64,000 nucleotides of DNA from an uncultured Alcaligenaceae bacterium (GTDB lineage Bacteria; Pseudomonadota; Gammaproteobacteria; Burkholderiales; Burkholderiaceae_B), in NCBI GenBank assembly GCA_937908115.1, contig CALEQZ010000035.1, forward strand, positions 1 to 64,000, read 5' to 3'. A program made the translations under genes and the position numbers. This document shows, piece by piece, positions 25,681 through 33,644 of the stretch (positions are counted from its first letter, which is position 1; every line of letters begins with the position of its first letter). The notes beneath the pieces were generated by a model. That model was not told the origin of the DNA. It did no database searches and saw only the letters and a list, made by a program, of their open reading frames with translations.

Positions 25681-26438
25681 GTGGCCCCCGGATAGGCCCG
25701 CTGCAGGTACTGCATTTCGGCGAGGATATAGCCCAGCTCCTCGGTGTGGCGGCCGCGCCGGCCGCCGCGGTGCGCGGCGTGGCGGGCCTGCTCGGGCGGC
25801 GGCAACGACAGCGTCGCCTCGGCGCACACCTCCTGCACGTGCGAGGCCCAGTCATCGTGCAGGTCGGCCAAACGCGGCGCGATGCCGCGCGCGGCCAGGT
25901 CGTGCTCGACCTCGTCGTCGTGGAAAAGCTCGCCGGTGTAGGGCCACAAGGCGTCCACGGCGTCCTGCATGCGGCGGTGGCTTTCCTCGGTGCCGTCGCC
26001 CAGGCGCACCACCAAGTCCGAAGACCGGCGCAGGTGGTAGGCGACTTCCTTGAGCGATTTGGCCGCGATGGCGGCCACGCGCTCGTCGCTCGAGCGTGCC
26101 AGCTTGTCCAGCAGGAAGTAATGCCAGGCGTCGAAGAAGAACTGGCGCACCATGGTGTGGCCGTAATCGCCATTGGGGCGCTCGACCAGCAGCACGTTGC
26201 GAAACTGCGGCGCGTCGCGCAGGTAGGCCAGCTGGTCCTCGTCCCGGCCCGCGCCTTCGACCTCGCCTGCCAGGGTCAGCCACATCCTGGCCTGGCCGAG
26301 CAGGTCCAGCGTGGTGTTGGCCAGCGCGAGTTCTTCCTCCAGGACTGGCGCCCGGCCGCACCACTGCGCCAGCCGCTGGGACAGGATCAGCGTGGCGTCG
26401 CCCTGGCGCAGCAGGTATTCGAACAGGTGTGCATCCAT
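25674..26438 (-). CDS. paaC: Phenylacetyl-CoA epoxidase structural subunit PaaC
   Basis: 254 residues, ferritin-like helical protein that pairs with PaaA but lacks the iron ligands. LANTTLDLLGQARMWL, EDQLAYLRD and YGHTMVRQFFFDAWHYF are characteristic. Starts 19 bp after paaB and overlaps paaD by 7 bp. Confidence 0.95.
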   Translation of the reverse strand: MDAHLFEYLLRQGDATLILSQRLAQWCGRAPVLEEELALANTTLDLLGQARMWLTLAGEVEGAGRDEDQLAYLRDAPQFRNVLLVERPNGDYGHTMVRQFFFDAWHYFLLDKLARSSDERVAAIAAKSLKEVAYHLRRSSDLVVRLGDGTEESHRRMQDAVDALWPYTGELFHDDEVEHDLAARGIAPRLADLHDDWASHVQEVCAEATLSLPPPEQARHAAHRGGRRGRHTEELGYILAEMQYLQRAYPGATW

Positions 26439-26457
26439 CTAGCCCGCTCCGGCGCCG

Positions 26458-26745
26458 TCACATGTGCTTGACCTCTTCCGGCACGGGGAAGAAGGTCGGA
26501 TGGCGATAGATCTTGCTGGCGGCCGGGTCGAACAGCGGCTCCTTGTCCGAGGGGCTGCTGGCGACGATGTCAGACGACTTGACCACCCAGATGCTCACGC
26601 CCTCGTTGCGCCGCGTGTAAACGTCGCGCGCATTGTTGATGGCCATCTCGGCGTCGGCCGCATGCAGGCTGCCCACGTGCTTGTGGGCCAGGCCGTGCTG
26701 GCTGCGGATGAAGACTTCCCAAAGCGGGAATTCGCTGCTGCTCAT
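26458..26745 (-). CDS. paaB: Phenylacetyl-CoA epoxidase subunit PaaB
   Basis: 95 residues, the small subunit that bridges PaaAC units. FPLWEVFIRSQHGLAHKHVGSLHA and NARDVYTRRNEGVSIWVV are nearly invariant in PaaB. The ATG at 26745 is used; 63 bp separate it from paaA. Confidence 0.96.
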   Translation of the reverse strand: MSSSEFPLWEVFIRSQHGLAHKHVGSLHAADAEMAINNARDVYTRRNEGVSIWVVKSSDIVASSPSDKEPLFDPAASKIYRHPTFFPVPEEVKHM

Positions 26746-26808
26746 GGCTGGTATCCTCGGGCCGCGCGGCCCGGCGTTCTCGTGGATTCGGTTCGGTTCC
26801 ATGCGGCG

Positions 26809-27798
26809 TCACGCCGCTGCGCGCGCCTGCCGCCGCTTGGCATGCGCGGCCAGGGCCTCGCGCACCCATGCGCCCTCTTCGTGGGCGCGGCGCCGCGCTT
26901 GCATGCGGTCGCGGTTGCACGGCCCGTTGCCGCGCAGCACCTCGTAGAACTCGTTCCAGTCGATCTCCCCGAAGTCGTAATGGCCGCGCGCTTCGTTCCA
27001 CTTCAGCTTGGGGTCGGGGATGGTCAGCCCCAGGTATTCGGCTTGCGGCACGGTCTGGTCGACCATCTTCTGGCGCAGTTCGTCGTTGGAGAACAGCTTG
27101 ATCTTCCATTGCATGGACTGCGCACTGTTGGGCGACTCGGAGTCGGGCGGACCGAACATCATCAGCGCCGGCCACCACCAGCGGTTGAGCGCATCCTGGC
27201 ACATCTGCTTCTGCTCGGGCGTGCCGTGGCGGCACATTTGCACCAGCAGGTCGTAGCCTTGGCGCTGGTGGAAAGATTCCTCCTTGCAGATGCGCACCAT
27301 GGCGCGCGCATACGGACCGTAGGAACAGCGGCACAGCGGGATCTGGTTGATGATGGCTGCGCCGTCGACCAACCAGCCGATCATGCCGATGTCCGCCCAG
27401 GTCAGGGTCGGGTAGTTGAAGATGCTGGAGTACTTGGCGCGGCCGGCAAGCAGGTCCTCGATGAGGTCCTCGCGCGACACGCCCAGGGTTTCCACCGCGC
27501 TGTACAGGTATAGGCCGTGGCCGGCCTCGTCCTGCACCTTGGCCAGCAGGATGGCCTTGCGCTTGAGCGTGGGCGCGCGGGTGATCCAATTGCCTTCGGG
27601 CAGCATGCCGACGACCTCGGAATGCGCGTGCTGCGAGATCTGGCGTACCAGCGTCCTGCGGTACGCCTCGGGCATCCAATCCTGCGGCTCGATGCGCACG
27701 CCCGCATCGATGCGCTTCTGGAAGGCCTGCTCATCGGGCGGAAGGTCTTGCACCGGCCGGACATGGGTCACGCCGGTTTCCACGAGTTGGGCATACAT
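26809..27798 (-). CDS. paaA: Phenylacetyl-CoA epoxidase catalytic subunit PaaA
   Basis: 329 residues, bacterial multicomponent di-iron oxygenase that forms the 1,2-epoxide of phenylacetyl-CoA. Iron ligands lie in QDEAGHG (EAGH 91-94) and KEESFHQRQG (172-180). PKLKWNEARGHYDFGEIDWNEF is a conserved C-terminal block. The ATG at 27798 has AGGGAGA upstream. First gene of the operon, behind a consensus-like promoter. Confidence 0.97.
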   Translation of the reverse strand: MYAQLVETGVTHVRPVQDLPPDEQAFQKRIDAGVRIEPQDWMPEAYRRTLVRQISQHAHSEVVGMLPEGNWITRAPTLKRKAILLAKVQDEAGHGLYLYSAVETLGVSREDLIEDLLAGRAKYSSIFNYPTLTWADIGMIGWLVDGAAIINQIPLCRCSYGPYARAMVRICKEESFHQRQGYDLLVQMCRHGTPEQKQMCQDALNRWWWPALMMFGPPDSESPNSAQSMQWKIKLFSNDELRQKMVDQTVPQAEYLGLTIPDPKLKWNEARGHYDFGEIDWNEFYEVLRGNGPCNRDRMQARRRAHEEGAWVREALAAHAKRRQARAAA

Positions 27799-27844
27799 GG
27801 ATGTCTCCCTTGCGGGCGCTCTTCCTAAGGCACCCTACGGCGGG

Positions 27845-27873
27845 ATTATTTAATACAAAAAATCCAATGTCAA
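27845..27873 (-). promoter_or_regulatory. Strong sigma-70 promoter of the paa operon
   Basis: On the minus strand TTGACA (27873-27868), an exact 17-bp spacer and AATAAT (27850-27845), 46 bp before the paaA ATG. Confidence 0.8.
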
Positions 27874-27883
27874 ACGTATTTCT

Positions 27884-27910
27884 GTATCATGTCGAACATC
27901 CCGTATCATG
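27884..27910. promoter_or_regulatory. Candidate operator: paired GTATCATG sites
   Basis: GTATCATG occurs at 27884-27891 and 27903-27910, 19 bp apart start to start, with the dyad ATGTCGAACAT between them. The region lies just upstream of the paaA -35 and in the leader or promoter of the divergent regulator. Binding by the PaaX-like protein is inference. Confidence 0.4.
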
Positions 27911-27944
27911 AGCGCGCCGGTTTGCGACCCATTACGCCCTAGGC

Positions 27945-28901
27945 ATGCCAACTTCTTCGTCCGCACTGCAAAGCCACATCGAAAGCCTGCTCGAGCGCGA
28001 CCCGCCGCGCGCCAAATCCCTATGCGTGACGCTGCTCGGCGACGCGTTGCTGCCCCATGGCGGCAGCATCTGGCTGGGTGACCTGATCGAGCTGATGCGG
28101 CCCCTGGGCATCAACGAGCGGCTGCTACGCACTAGCGCATTCCGGCTCACGGCCGAGGGCTGGCTGCGCTCCGAGCGCGACGGGCGGCGCAGCCGCTACG
28201 CGCTGTCGGATCAAGGGCTGCGCTGGACCGAGCACGCCAGCCAGCGCATTTACGACGGGCCGTCGCCGGACTGGGACGGCACGTGGACGCTGGTCGTGCT
28301 ACCGCGCACCGCAGGCAATGGCCTGGCCGAACGCACGGAACTGCGCCGCCAGCTCGCTTGGGAAGGTTTCGGCGCGTTGGCGCCAGGGGTATACGCCCAT
28401 CCGCAGGTGCGGGCCAGCACCGCCCATGCCATCCTGGATCGACTGGGCATCCCGGACAAGGCACTGGTGCTGTCGGCACGCGACTTGGCCGATGCGGGCG
28501 GCCTGCCCATCGCGGCGCTGGTCGCGCAGTGCTGGAACCTGGAGGAACTGGCAGGCCAGTATCGGTCCTTTATCGCCGACTATGGCCCGTTGGAAAAATC
28601 ACTACGGGCGCGGCCGGCCCCGCAGCTGGCCTTTGCCACGCGCGCGCTGCTGCTGCACCGCTGGCGCCGCATCGTGCTGCACGACCCGCAATTGCCGCCG
28701 GCGCTGCTGCCGGCGGACTGGCCCGGCCTGGCGGCGCGGCGGCTGTGCGCGCGCCTGTACTGGATGGCATTTGCTGCAGCGGAAGAACACCTGAATGCGG
28801 TGGCCGGGCGCGACAACGACCGGTACCGTCCCTTGTCGCCACAGGCGTACCGCCGCTTCGGCGGCGCGCCGCCCGAGGTGATGGCAGCCCAGGCGGCGTG
28901 A
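27945..28901 (+). CDS. paaX: PaaX-family transcriptional regulator
   Basis: 318 residues: N-terminal winged helix (~20-90, SIWLGDLIELMRPLGINERLLRTSAFRLTAEGWL), a central domain with WTLVVLP and LAWEGFGALAPGVYAHP, and the PaaX C-terminal domain (LLLHRWRRIVLHDPQLPPALLPADWPG). PaaX-type repressors respond to phenylacetyl-CoA. Divergent from paaA with 146 bp between start codons, so probably controls both. A weak AGG precedes the ATG. Confidence 0.9.
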   Translation: MPTSSSALQSHIESLLERDPPRAKSLCVTLLGDALLPHGGSIWLGDLIELMRPLGINERLLRTSAFRLTAEGWLRSERDGRRSRYALSDQGLRWTEHASQRIYDGPSPDWDGTWTLVVLPRTAGNGLAERTELRRQLAWEGFGALAPGVYAHPQVRASTAHAILDRLGIPDKALVLSARDLADAGGLPIAALVAQCWNLEELAGQYRSFIADYGPLEKSLRARPAPQLAFATRALLLHRWRRIVLHDPQLPPALLPADWPGLAARRLCARLYWMAFAAAEEHLNAVAGRDNDRYRPLSPQAYRRFGGAPPEVMAAQAA

Positions 28902-28996
28902 TCCCGCGGCAGCGCTTGCGCGCGGTTATCGCCTTCCATGGCCCAGGCGCCGATTGCGACACCGGCGCCCCGCCTTTCAGGCCGGCGCCCCCGGGC

Positions 28997-29542
28997 CTAG
29001 ACGCGCAGGAAGTGCTCGCGGTAGTACTTGAGCTCTTCGATGGACTCGTAGATGTCGGCCAGCGCCTCGTGGCGGCTTTTCTTCTCGAACCCCTTGTAGA
29101 CCTCCGGGCGCCAGCGCCGGGCCAGTTCCTTGAGCGTGCTCACGTCGAGGTTGCGGTAATGGAAAAACTGTTCCAGGCGCGGCATGTAGCGCACCATGAA
29201 GCGGCGGTCCTGGCTGATCGTGTTGCCGCACAGCGGCGACTTGCCCGCCGGCACGTGGCGAGACAAAAAGTCCAGCAGGATGTCCTCGGCCTGCGCCTCG
29301 GTCAGTGTGGAAGCGCGCACCTTGTCGATCAGGCCGCTGCGCCCGTGCGTGGCCTGGTTCCAGCTGTCCATGGCCGCCAGCAGGCTGTCGGGCTGGTGGA
29401 TGACCAGCACGGGGCCCTCGGCCACCACGGCCAAGTCGGGCTCGGTCACCACGACCGCCACCTCGATGATGCGCTCCTTTTCCGGGTCTAGGCCGGTCAT
29501 CTCCATATCCAGCCAGACCAGGCGATTGTCGTTCGCAGCCAT
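28997..29542 (-). CDS. orn: Oligoribonuclease
   Basis: A DEDDh 3'-5' exonuclease degrading very short RNAs and pGpG. 181 residues. LVWLDMEMTGLDPEKERIIEVAVVVT holds the DxE pair, LCGNTISQDRRFM the second Asp, and KKSRHEALADIYESI the His/Asp. The ATG at 29542 gives MAANDNRLVWLD. Divergent from the M48 peptidase gene. Confidence 0.97.
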   Translation of the reverse strand: MAANDNRLVWLDMEMTGLDPEKERIIEVAVVVTEPDLAVVAEGPVLVIHQPDSLLAAMDSWNQATHGRSGLIDKVRASTLTEAQAEDILLDFLSRHVPAGKSPLCGNTISQDRRFMVRYMPRLEQFFHYRNLDVSTLKELARRWRPEVYKGFEKKSRHEALADIYESIEELKYYREHFLRV

Positions 29543-29614
29543 ATAATTTGCTTCCACACGCCGGATTGCCAAGGCCGGATTTTCTCATACGCGCGGTAAT
29601 CCGCCCGCCGCTCC

Positions 29615-30859
29615 ATGCTGACATTGCTATTTGCCTTCTTCTTGCTTGCCGACGTCGCCTTGCGGCTGTGGCTGGCCGGCCGCCAGATCCGCCACGTCGG
29701 CAGCCACCGCGACGCCGTGCCAGCCGAGTTCGCCTCGCGCATCGGACTGGCCAGCCACCAGCGGGCGGCCGATTACACCATCGCGCGGGTGCGGCTGGGC
29801 ATGGTCGAGCGCGTCTTCGATGCCGGCGTGCTGGTCTGGCTGACGCTGCTGGGCGGCCTGCAAAGCATCGATCTCTTCATCATGGGCTTGGTGCGCGACG
29901 ACATGCTGCGGCAGCTGCTGCTGCTGGCCGCCGTGACGGGCCTGCTGGCGCTGCTCGGCCTGCCGTTCACGCTGTGGCGGCAGTTCCGCCTGGAAGCGCG
30001 GTTCGGCTTTAACCGGATGACGCCCGCGCTTTTCGCCGCCGATGCGGCCAAGGGAGTGTTGCTGGCGCTCGTGCTCGGCGCGCCGCTGGCCGCCGCGGTG
30101 CTGTGGATCATGGCCGCGGCCGGCCCCTACTGGTGGATATGGGCCTGGGCGGTCTGGGCGGGCTTTAACCTGCTGGTGCTGCTGATTTTCCCGACCGTCA
30201 TCGCCCCGCTGTTCAACAAGTTCACGCCGCTACAGGATCCCGAGCTCGCCTCGCGCATCCGGGCGCTGGCCGAACGCTGCGGCTTTTCCCTGAACGGGCT
30301 GTTCGTGATGGATGGCTCCAAGCGCTCGGCCCATGGCAACGCCTACTTCACCGGCTTCGGCAAATCGCGCCGCATCGTGTTTTTCGACACGCTGCTGGCG
30401 CGGCTGACGGCCGACGAAATCGAAGCCGTGCTCGCGCACGAGCTCGGCCATTTCAAGCGGCGGCACATCACGCGCCGCATCGTGATCAGCCTGCTGATGG
30501 CGCTGGCCTTTTTCGCGGCGCTCGGCTGGCTGGCGCAACAGCCCTGGTTCTATACCGGCCTGGGCGTCGTGCCCCAGCTCGGCGCGCGCAACGACGCCAT
30601 GGCGCTGCTGCTCTTTTTCCTGGTCGTGCCTGTATTCACCTTTCCGCTGACGCCGCTGATGAGCTGGTATTCGCGGCGCGACGAGTTCGAGGCCGACCGT
30701 TTCGCTGCCGAGCAAAGCGCGCCGGACAAGCTCGTTTCGGCGCTGGTCAAGCTCTATGACGACAACGCCGCCACCCTCACGCCCGACCCCGTGCATTCGG
30801 CTTTTTACGACAGCCATCCGCCGGCGGCCGTTCGGATACGGCAGTTGAGTGCCGGATGA
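29615..30859 (+). CDS. Ste24/CAAX-protease-like M48 zinc metallopeptidase, integral membrane
   Basis: 414 residues. N-terminal M48_N domain with several membrane helices (~1-190), then VMDGSKRSAHGNAYFTGFGKSRRIVFFDTLL, HELGHFKRRH (HExxH-like zinc site, ~285) and DEFEADRFA (third ligand Glu). This layout is that of CAAX prenyl protease 1, not of the shorter HtpX. Its role in bacteria, which do not prenylate proteins, is uncertain; membrane-protein quality control is plausible. Its stop overlaps the rsgA start (ATGA). Confidence 0.92.
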   Translation: MLTLLFAFFLLADVALRLWLAGRQIRHVGSHRDAVPAEFASRIGLASHQRAADYTIARVRLGMVERVFDAGVLVWLTLLGGLQSIDLFIMGLVRDDMLRQLLLLAAVTGLLALLGLPFTLWRQFRLEARFGFNRMTPALFAADAAKGVLLALVLGAPLAAAVLWIMAAAGPYWWIWAWAVWAGFNLLVLLIFPTVIAPLFNKFTPLQDPELASRIRALAERCGFSLNGLFVMDGSKRSAHGNAYFTGFGKSRRIVFFDTLLARLTADEIEAVLAHELGHFKRRHITRRIVISLLMALAFFAALGWLAQQPWFYTGLGVVPQLGARNDAMALLLFFLVVPVFTFPLTPLMSWYSRRDEFEADRFAAEQSAPDKLVSALVKLYDDNAATLTPDPVHSAFYDSHPPAAVRIRQLSAG

Positions 30860-31842
30860 CCGCCCCCGCCCAGCGATTGGACGAAGACGATTCCACGCCG
30901 CAGCGCCCCGCGGGCCGCGCGGCGCGCCCGGGCGCAGCGGCGCCAGGTTTGGCGGCCGGCCGAGTCATTGCCGCGCATGGCCGCCACTACACCGTCGAGC
31001 TTGGCGACGGCAGCGTGCGCCAATGCTACCCCCGCGGCAAGAAGGCCGGCGCCGCGGCAGTGGGCGACCGCGTGCAGATTCGCCTGCAAGGCCGCGACGA
31101 AGGGGTCATCGAGTCGGTGCTGCCACGCACCAACCTGCTTTACCGGTCCGACGAGATGCGAACCAAGCAGTTCGCCGCCAACGTCGACCTGCTCATCATC
31201 GTGGTCGCCGTCCGGCCGCAGTTTTCCGACGACCTGCTGGGCCGGGCGCTGGCCGGCGCCTGGGCCGCGCAAGTCGAGCCCGTCATCGTCATGAACAAAG
31301 TGGACCTGGCCGACGGGCGTGACGACGCCCGCCGGCGGCTGGCTCCGTACACGCAGTTGGGCGTGCCCGTGCTGGAATTGAGCGCATTGGACGTGGATGC
31401 GACCCGTTCAGCGCTCGCCCCTCGGCTGGCTGGCCGCACCGGGCTGCTGCTGGGCCAAAGCGGCATGGGCAAGTCCACCCTGCTCAATGCCCTGGCGCCC
31501 GACGCCGGCGCGGCCACCCGTGAATATTCCGAGGCGCTGGGCACCGGCCGCCACACGACCACCAGCACCCGGCTGTACCACCTGCCGCCGCCAGGCGGTG
31601 ACCTGATCGATTCCCCGGGCTTCCAAGCCTTCGGGCTGCAGCACCTGACGCCCGGCGAGATCGAGCGTGGATTCCCGGAATTCGCCGAGCCGACGCGGCA
31701 ATGCCGCTTCTACAACTGCACCCACCTGCACGAACCCGGCTGCGGGGTGCTTGCCGCCCTGCGCGAGGGCACGATCGCCGCCTCGCGGCACGACTTGTAC
31801 AGGCGCCTGCTGCAGGAACGCGAAGCGGCGCAGCGCTACTGA
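30856..31842 (+). CDS. rsgA: Small ribosomal subunit biogenesis GTPase RsgA
   Basis: 328 residues, circularly permuted GTPase acting late in 30S assembly: OB domain (~35-105), G4 motif MNKVDLADG (~146-154), P-loop LLGQSGMGKSTLLN (~199-211), G3 IDSPGFQAFGL and a C-terminal zinc motif CRFYNCTHLHEPGC (Cys/His ligands). Coupled to the M48 gene by ATGA. Convergent with the Nudix gene. Confidence 0.97.
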   Translation: MTAPAQRLDEDDSTPQRPAGRAARPGAAAPGLAAGRVIAAHGRHYTVELGDGSVRQCYPRGKKAGAAAVGDRVQIRLQGRDEGVIESVLPRTNLLYRSDEMRTKQFAANVDLLIIVVAVRPQFSDDLLGRALAGAWAAQVEPVIVMNKVDLADGRDDARRRLAPYTQLGVPVLELSALDVDATRSALAPRLAGRTGLLLGQSGMGKSTLLNALAPDAGAATREYSEALGTGRHTTTSTRLYHLPPPGGDLIDSPGFQAFGLQHLTPGEIERGFPEFAEPTRQCRFYNCTHLHEPGCGVLAALREGTIAASRHDLYRRLLQEREAAQRY

Positions 31843-31914
31843 AAAACCCGCTGTGGGCCTGGACAGGCGGCTGCGCGAACGGGATCCCTGCCGCGCCGGC
31901 ATGCACGCTCGCCC

Positions 31915-32631
31915 TCAGGCGCTGCGCAGCAAGTGATAGAGGTTGCGCAGCATGGCCGCCGTCGCGCCCCAGATGAAATACCCCTGCCAGGGCATGGAGT
32001 AATACTGGCGCTCGCGGCCGTCGGGCAGGCGGACCCGGTGACGTCTGTGGTTGGCGGGGTCCATCAGGAAGGCCAGCGGCACCTCGAACACCTCGGCCAC
32101 TTCGAAGGCATCGGGCGACAGGGTGTAACCCGTGCGCACCAGGCCTGGCACCGGGGTGATCGAAAAGCCCGTGCTGGTCAGGTAAGGCGGCATGTTCGGC
32201 AACACCTCGACGTGTGACAGTGGCAGGCCGGTTTCCTCCTCGGCCTCGCGCAGCGCGGCCGCCTCCGGGCTCGCATCCCATGCCTCGATCCGCCCGCCGG
32301 GAAAACTGATCTGGCCGGCGTGGTCATGCAGGTGGGCCGTGCGCCGCGTCAGCATGACACGCACCCCGTCCTCATGCATGACCAAGGGGATGAGCACTGC
32401 GGCTTCGACCGGCGGCCCTTCCCTGCCCGGATAGCGCATCCGTGCCTCGTCGGTGGGTTCGGGCTGCCAGTCTGGCGGCGCGCCGAGCACGTTGCGCAAG
32501 GCATCGGGCGTGAGCCGCTCGGCCGAAAGCGCAGCCAGGCCATCGTCGGCCGGCGTCCATGGCTGCGCCGCGGCATCGAACTGTGGGCGCACCGGCGCGC
32601 GGCGCGCCCGCGTGGCAGAAGGGGGATTCAT
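31915..32631 (-). CDS. Nudix CoA pyrophosphatase (NudL-like)
   Basis: 238 residues. The CoA-specific signature LTRRTAHLHDHAGQISFPGG directly precedes a Nudix box (GGRIEAWDASPEAAALREAEEETGL) that carries the metal-binding Glu residues. Likely cleaves CoA to phosphopantetheine and adenosine 3',5'-bisphosphate. The ATG at 32631 (MNPPSATRARR) is chosen; the frame is open to 32745. It follows the rplS terminator, so it needs its own promoter. Confidence 0.9.
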   Translation of the reverse strand: MNPPSATRARRAPVRPQFDAAAQPWTPADDGLAALSAERLTPDALRNVLGAPPDWQPEPTDEARMRYPGREGPPVEAAVLIPLVMHEDGVRVMLTRRTAHLHDHAGQISFPGGRIEAWDASPEAAALREAEEETGLPLSHVEVLPNMPPYLTSTGFSITPVPGLVRTGYTLSPDAFEVAEVFEVPLAFLMDPANHRRHRVRLPDGRERQYYSMPWQGYFIWGATAAMLRNLYHLLRSA

Positions 32632-32734
32632 GTGGCGTTGTGGTCGCGTCCCTGGCGCAACGCCCCGGGGATCGAGCAAGACATTCCAGACGCAGATCAT
32701 CGCAGAATTCGCGCCGCGCCGCTGCACGGCCAAC

Positions 32735-32763
32735 AAAAAAGGCACCCCGCGGGGTGCCTTTTT
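32735..32763 (-). terminator. Intrinsic terminator of rplS
   Basis: Perfect stem AAGGCACCCC/GGGGTGCCTT with a 2-nt CG turn at the centre and T-runs on both sides; 18 bp after the rplS stop. Confidence 0.9.
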
Positions 32764-32780
32764 GCCATCCGGCCTGCGCC

Positions 32781-33161
32781 TTATTCGGCGGCAGCTTGCT
32801 TGCGCACCAGCTTTTCCTTGATGCGCGCGGACTTGCCGGAACGCTCGCGCAGGTAGTACAGCTTGGCGCGACGCACGCTGCCGCGGCGCTTGACCTCGAT
32901 CGACGCGATCTGCGGCGAGTACAGCTGGAACGTGCGCTCCACGGCCTCGCCGGAGGAGATCTTGCGCACGATGAAAGACGAGTTCAGGCCGCGGTTGCGC
33001 TTGGCGATGACCACGCCTTCGTAGGCCTGCACGCGCTTGCGGTTGCCTTCGACGACGTTGACGTTGACGACGACGGTGTCGCCGGGCCCGAATTCGACGG
33101 GCGGCTTGCCGCCGGTCAGGCGGGCGATTTCTTCCTGCTCGAGCTGAGCGATGAGGTTCAT
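32781..33161 (-). CDS. rplS: 50S ribosomal protein L19
   Basis: 126 residues: FGPGDTVVVNVNVVEGNRKRVQAYEGVVIAKRNRGLNSSFIVRKIS and RSGKSARIKEKL are the hallmark of L19. The ATG at 33161 has AGGAG upstream. Its usual partners rpsP-rimM-trmD are not upstream; about 210 bp of noncoding DNA and then the radical SAM unit occur instead. TAAAAT in the upstream DNA (minus strand near 33287-33292) may be its -10. Confidence 0.97.
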   Translation of the reverse strand: MNLIAQLEQEEIARLTGGKPPVEFGPGDTVVVNVNVVEGNRKRVQAYEGVVIAKRNRGLNSSFIVRKISSGEAVERTFQLYSPQIASIEVKRRGSVRRAKLYYLRERSGKSARIKEKLVRKQAAAE

Positions 33162-33370
33162 GATGGCTCCTGGGTCATCGTGCAAGGGCGAAGAATGAAG
33201 ATTTCACAGCAGAACGCCCGATCAAAAAGGCGTCCCCGCTGCCAGTGTTGGCGCCCAGGCAGAGGATGAGTTTTGCAAAACCAAGTATTTTACAGGCAAA
33301 ATGGGTTTCCTGCACGTCAGCGGCCACAGCCGGCCTCACTTTGGGCCATCGCGCGCCGCCCCCCTGGCCG

Positions 33371-33643
33371 TCAAAAACCCGCCGCGTGGCCCAGCCACAT
33401 CAGTCCAGGAATCAGCGCACCCCAGGCCAGCACCATGGCCACATCCACGATCCTGCCGGCCAGGGAGGTGGCGCCTTGCGCCTTGTCGCGGCTGCCCTGG
33501 GCCGCCCCGGCCGGGGCAGCCGTACCTGGGCCGGACCAGCCAGGCCGGCAGCCTGGCGAGCGGGCATGGCCCGAGGAAGGCGGCGGAAACGGCCATTTGC
33601 CAGGCAAACGCTGCGGCATGGCATCCAGCAGTGCGATATTCAT
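33371..33643 (-). CDS. Small single-pass membrane protein coupled to the radical SAM gene
   Basis: 90 residues: MNIALLDAMPQRLPGK, a Pro/Gly/Ala-rich middle, and one hydrophobic C-terminal helix (IVDVAMVLAWGALIPGLMWLG). Its ATG at 33643 lies one base after the TGA of the radical SAM gene (TGAGATG), a classical termination-reinitiation junction. I recognise no family. It could be a chance frame, but the coupling and the membrane helix argue for a gene. Confidence 0.55.
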   Translation of the reverse strand: MNIALLDAMPQRLPGKWPFPPPSSGHARSPGCRPGWSGPGTAAPAGAAQGSRDKAQGATSLAGRIVDVAMVLAWGALIPGLMWLGHAAGF

Positions 33644-33644
33644 C

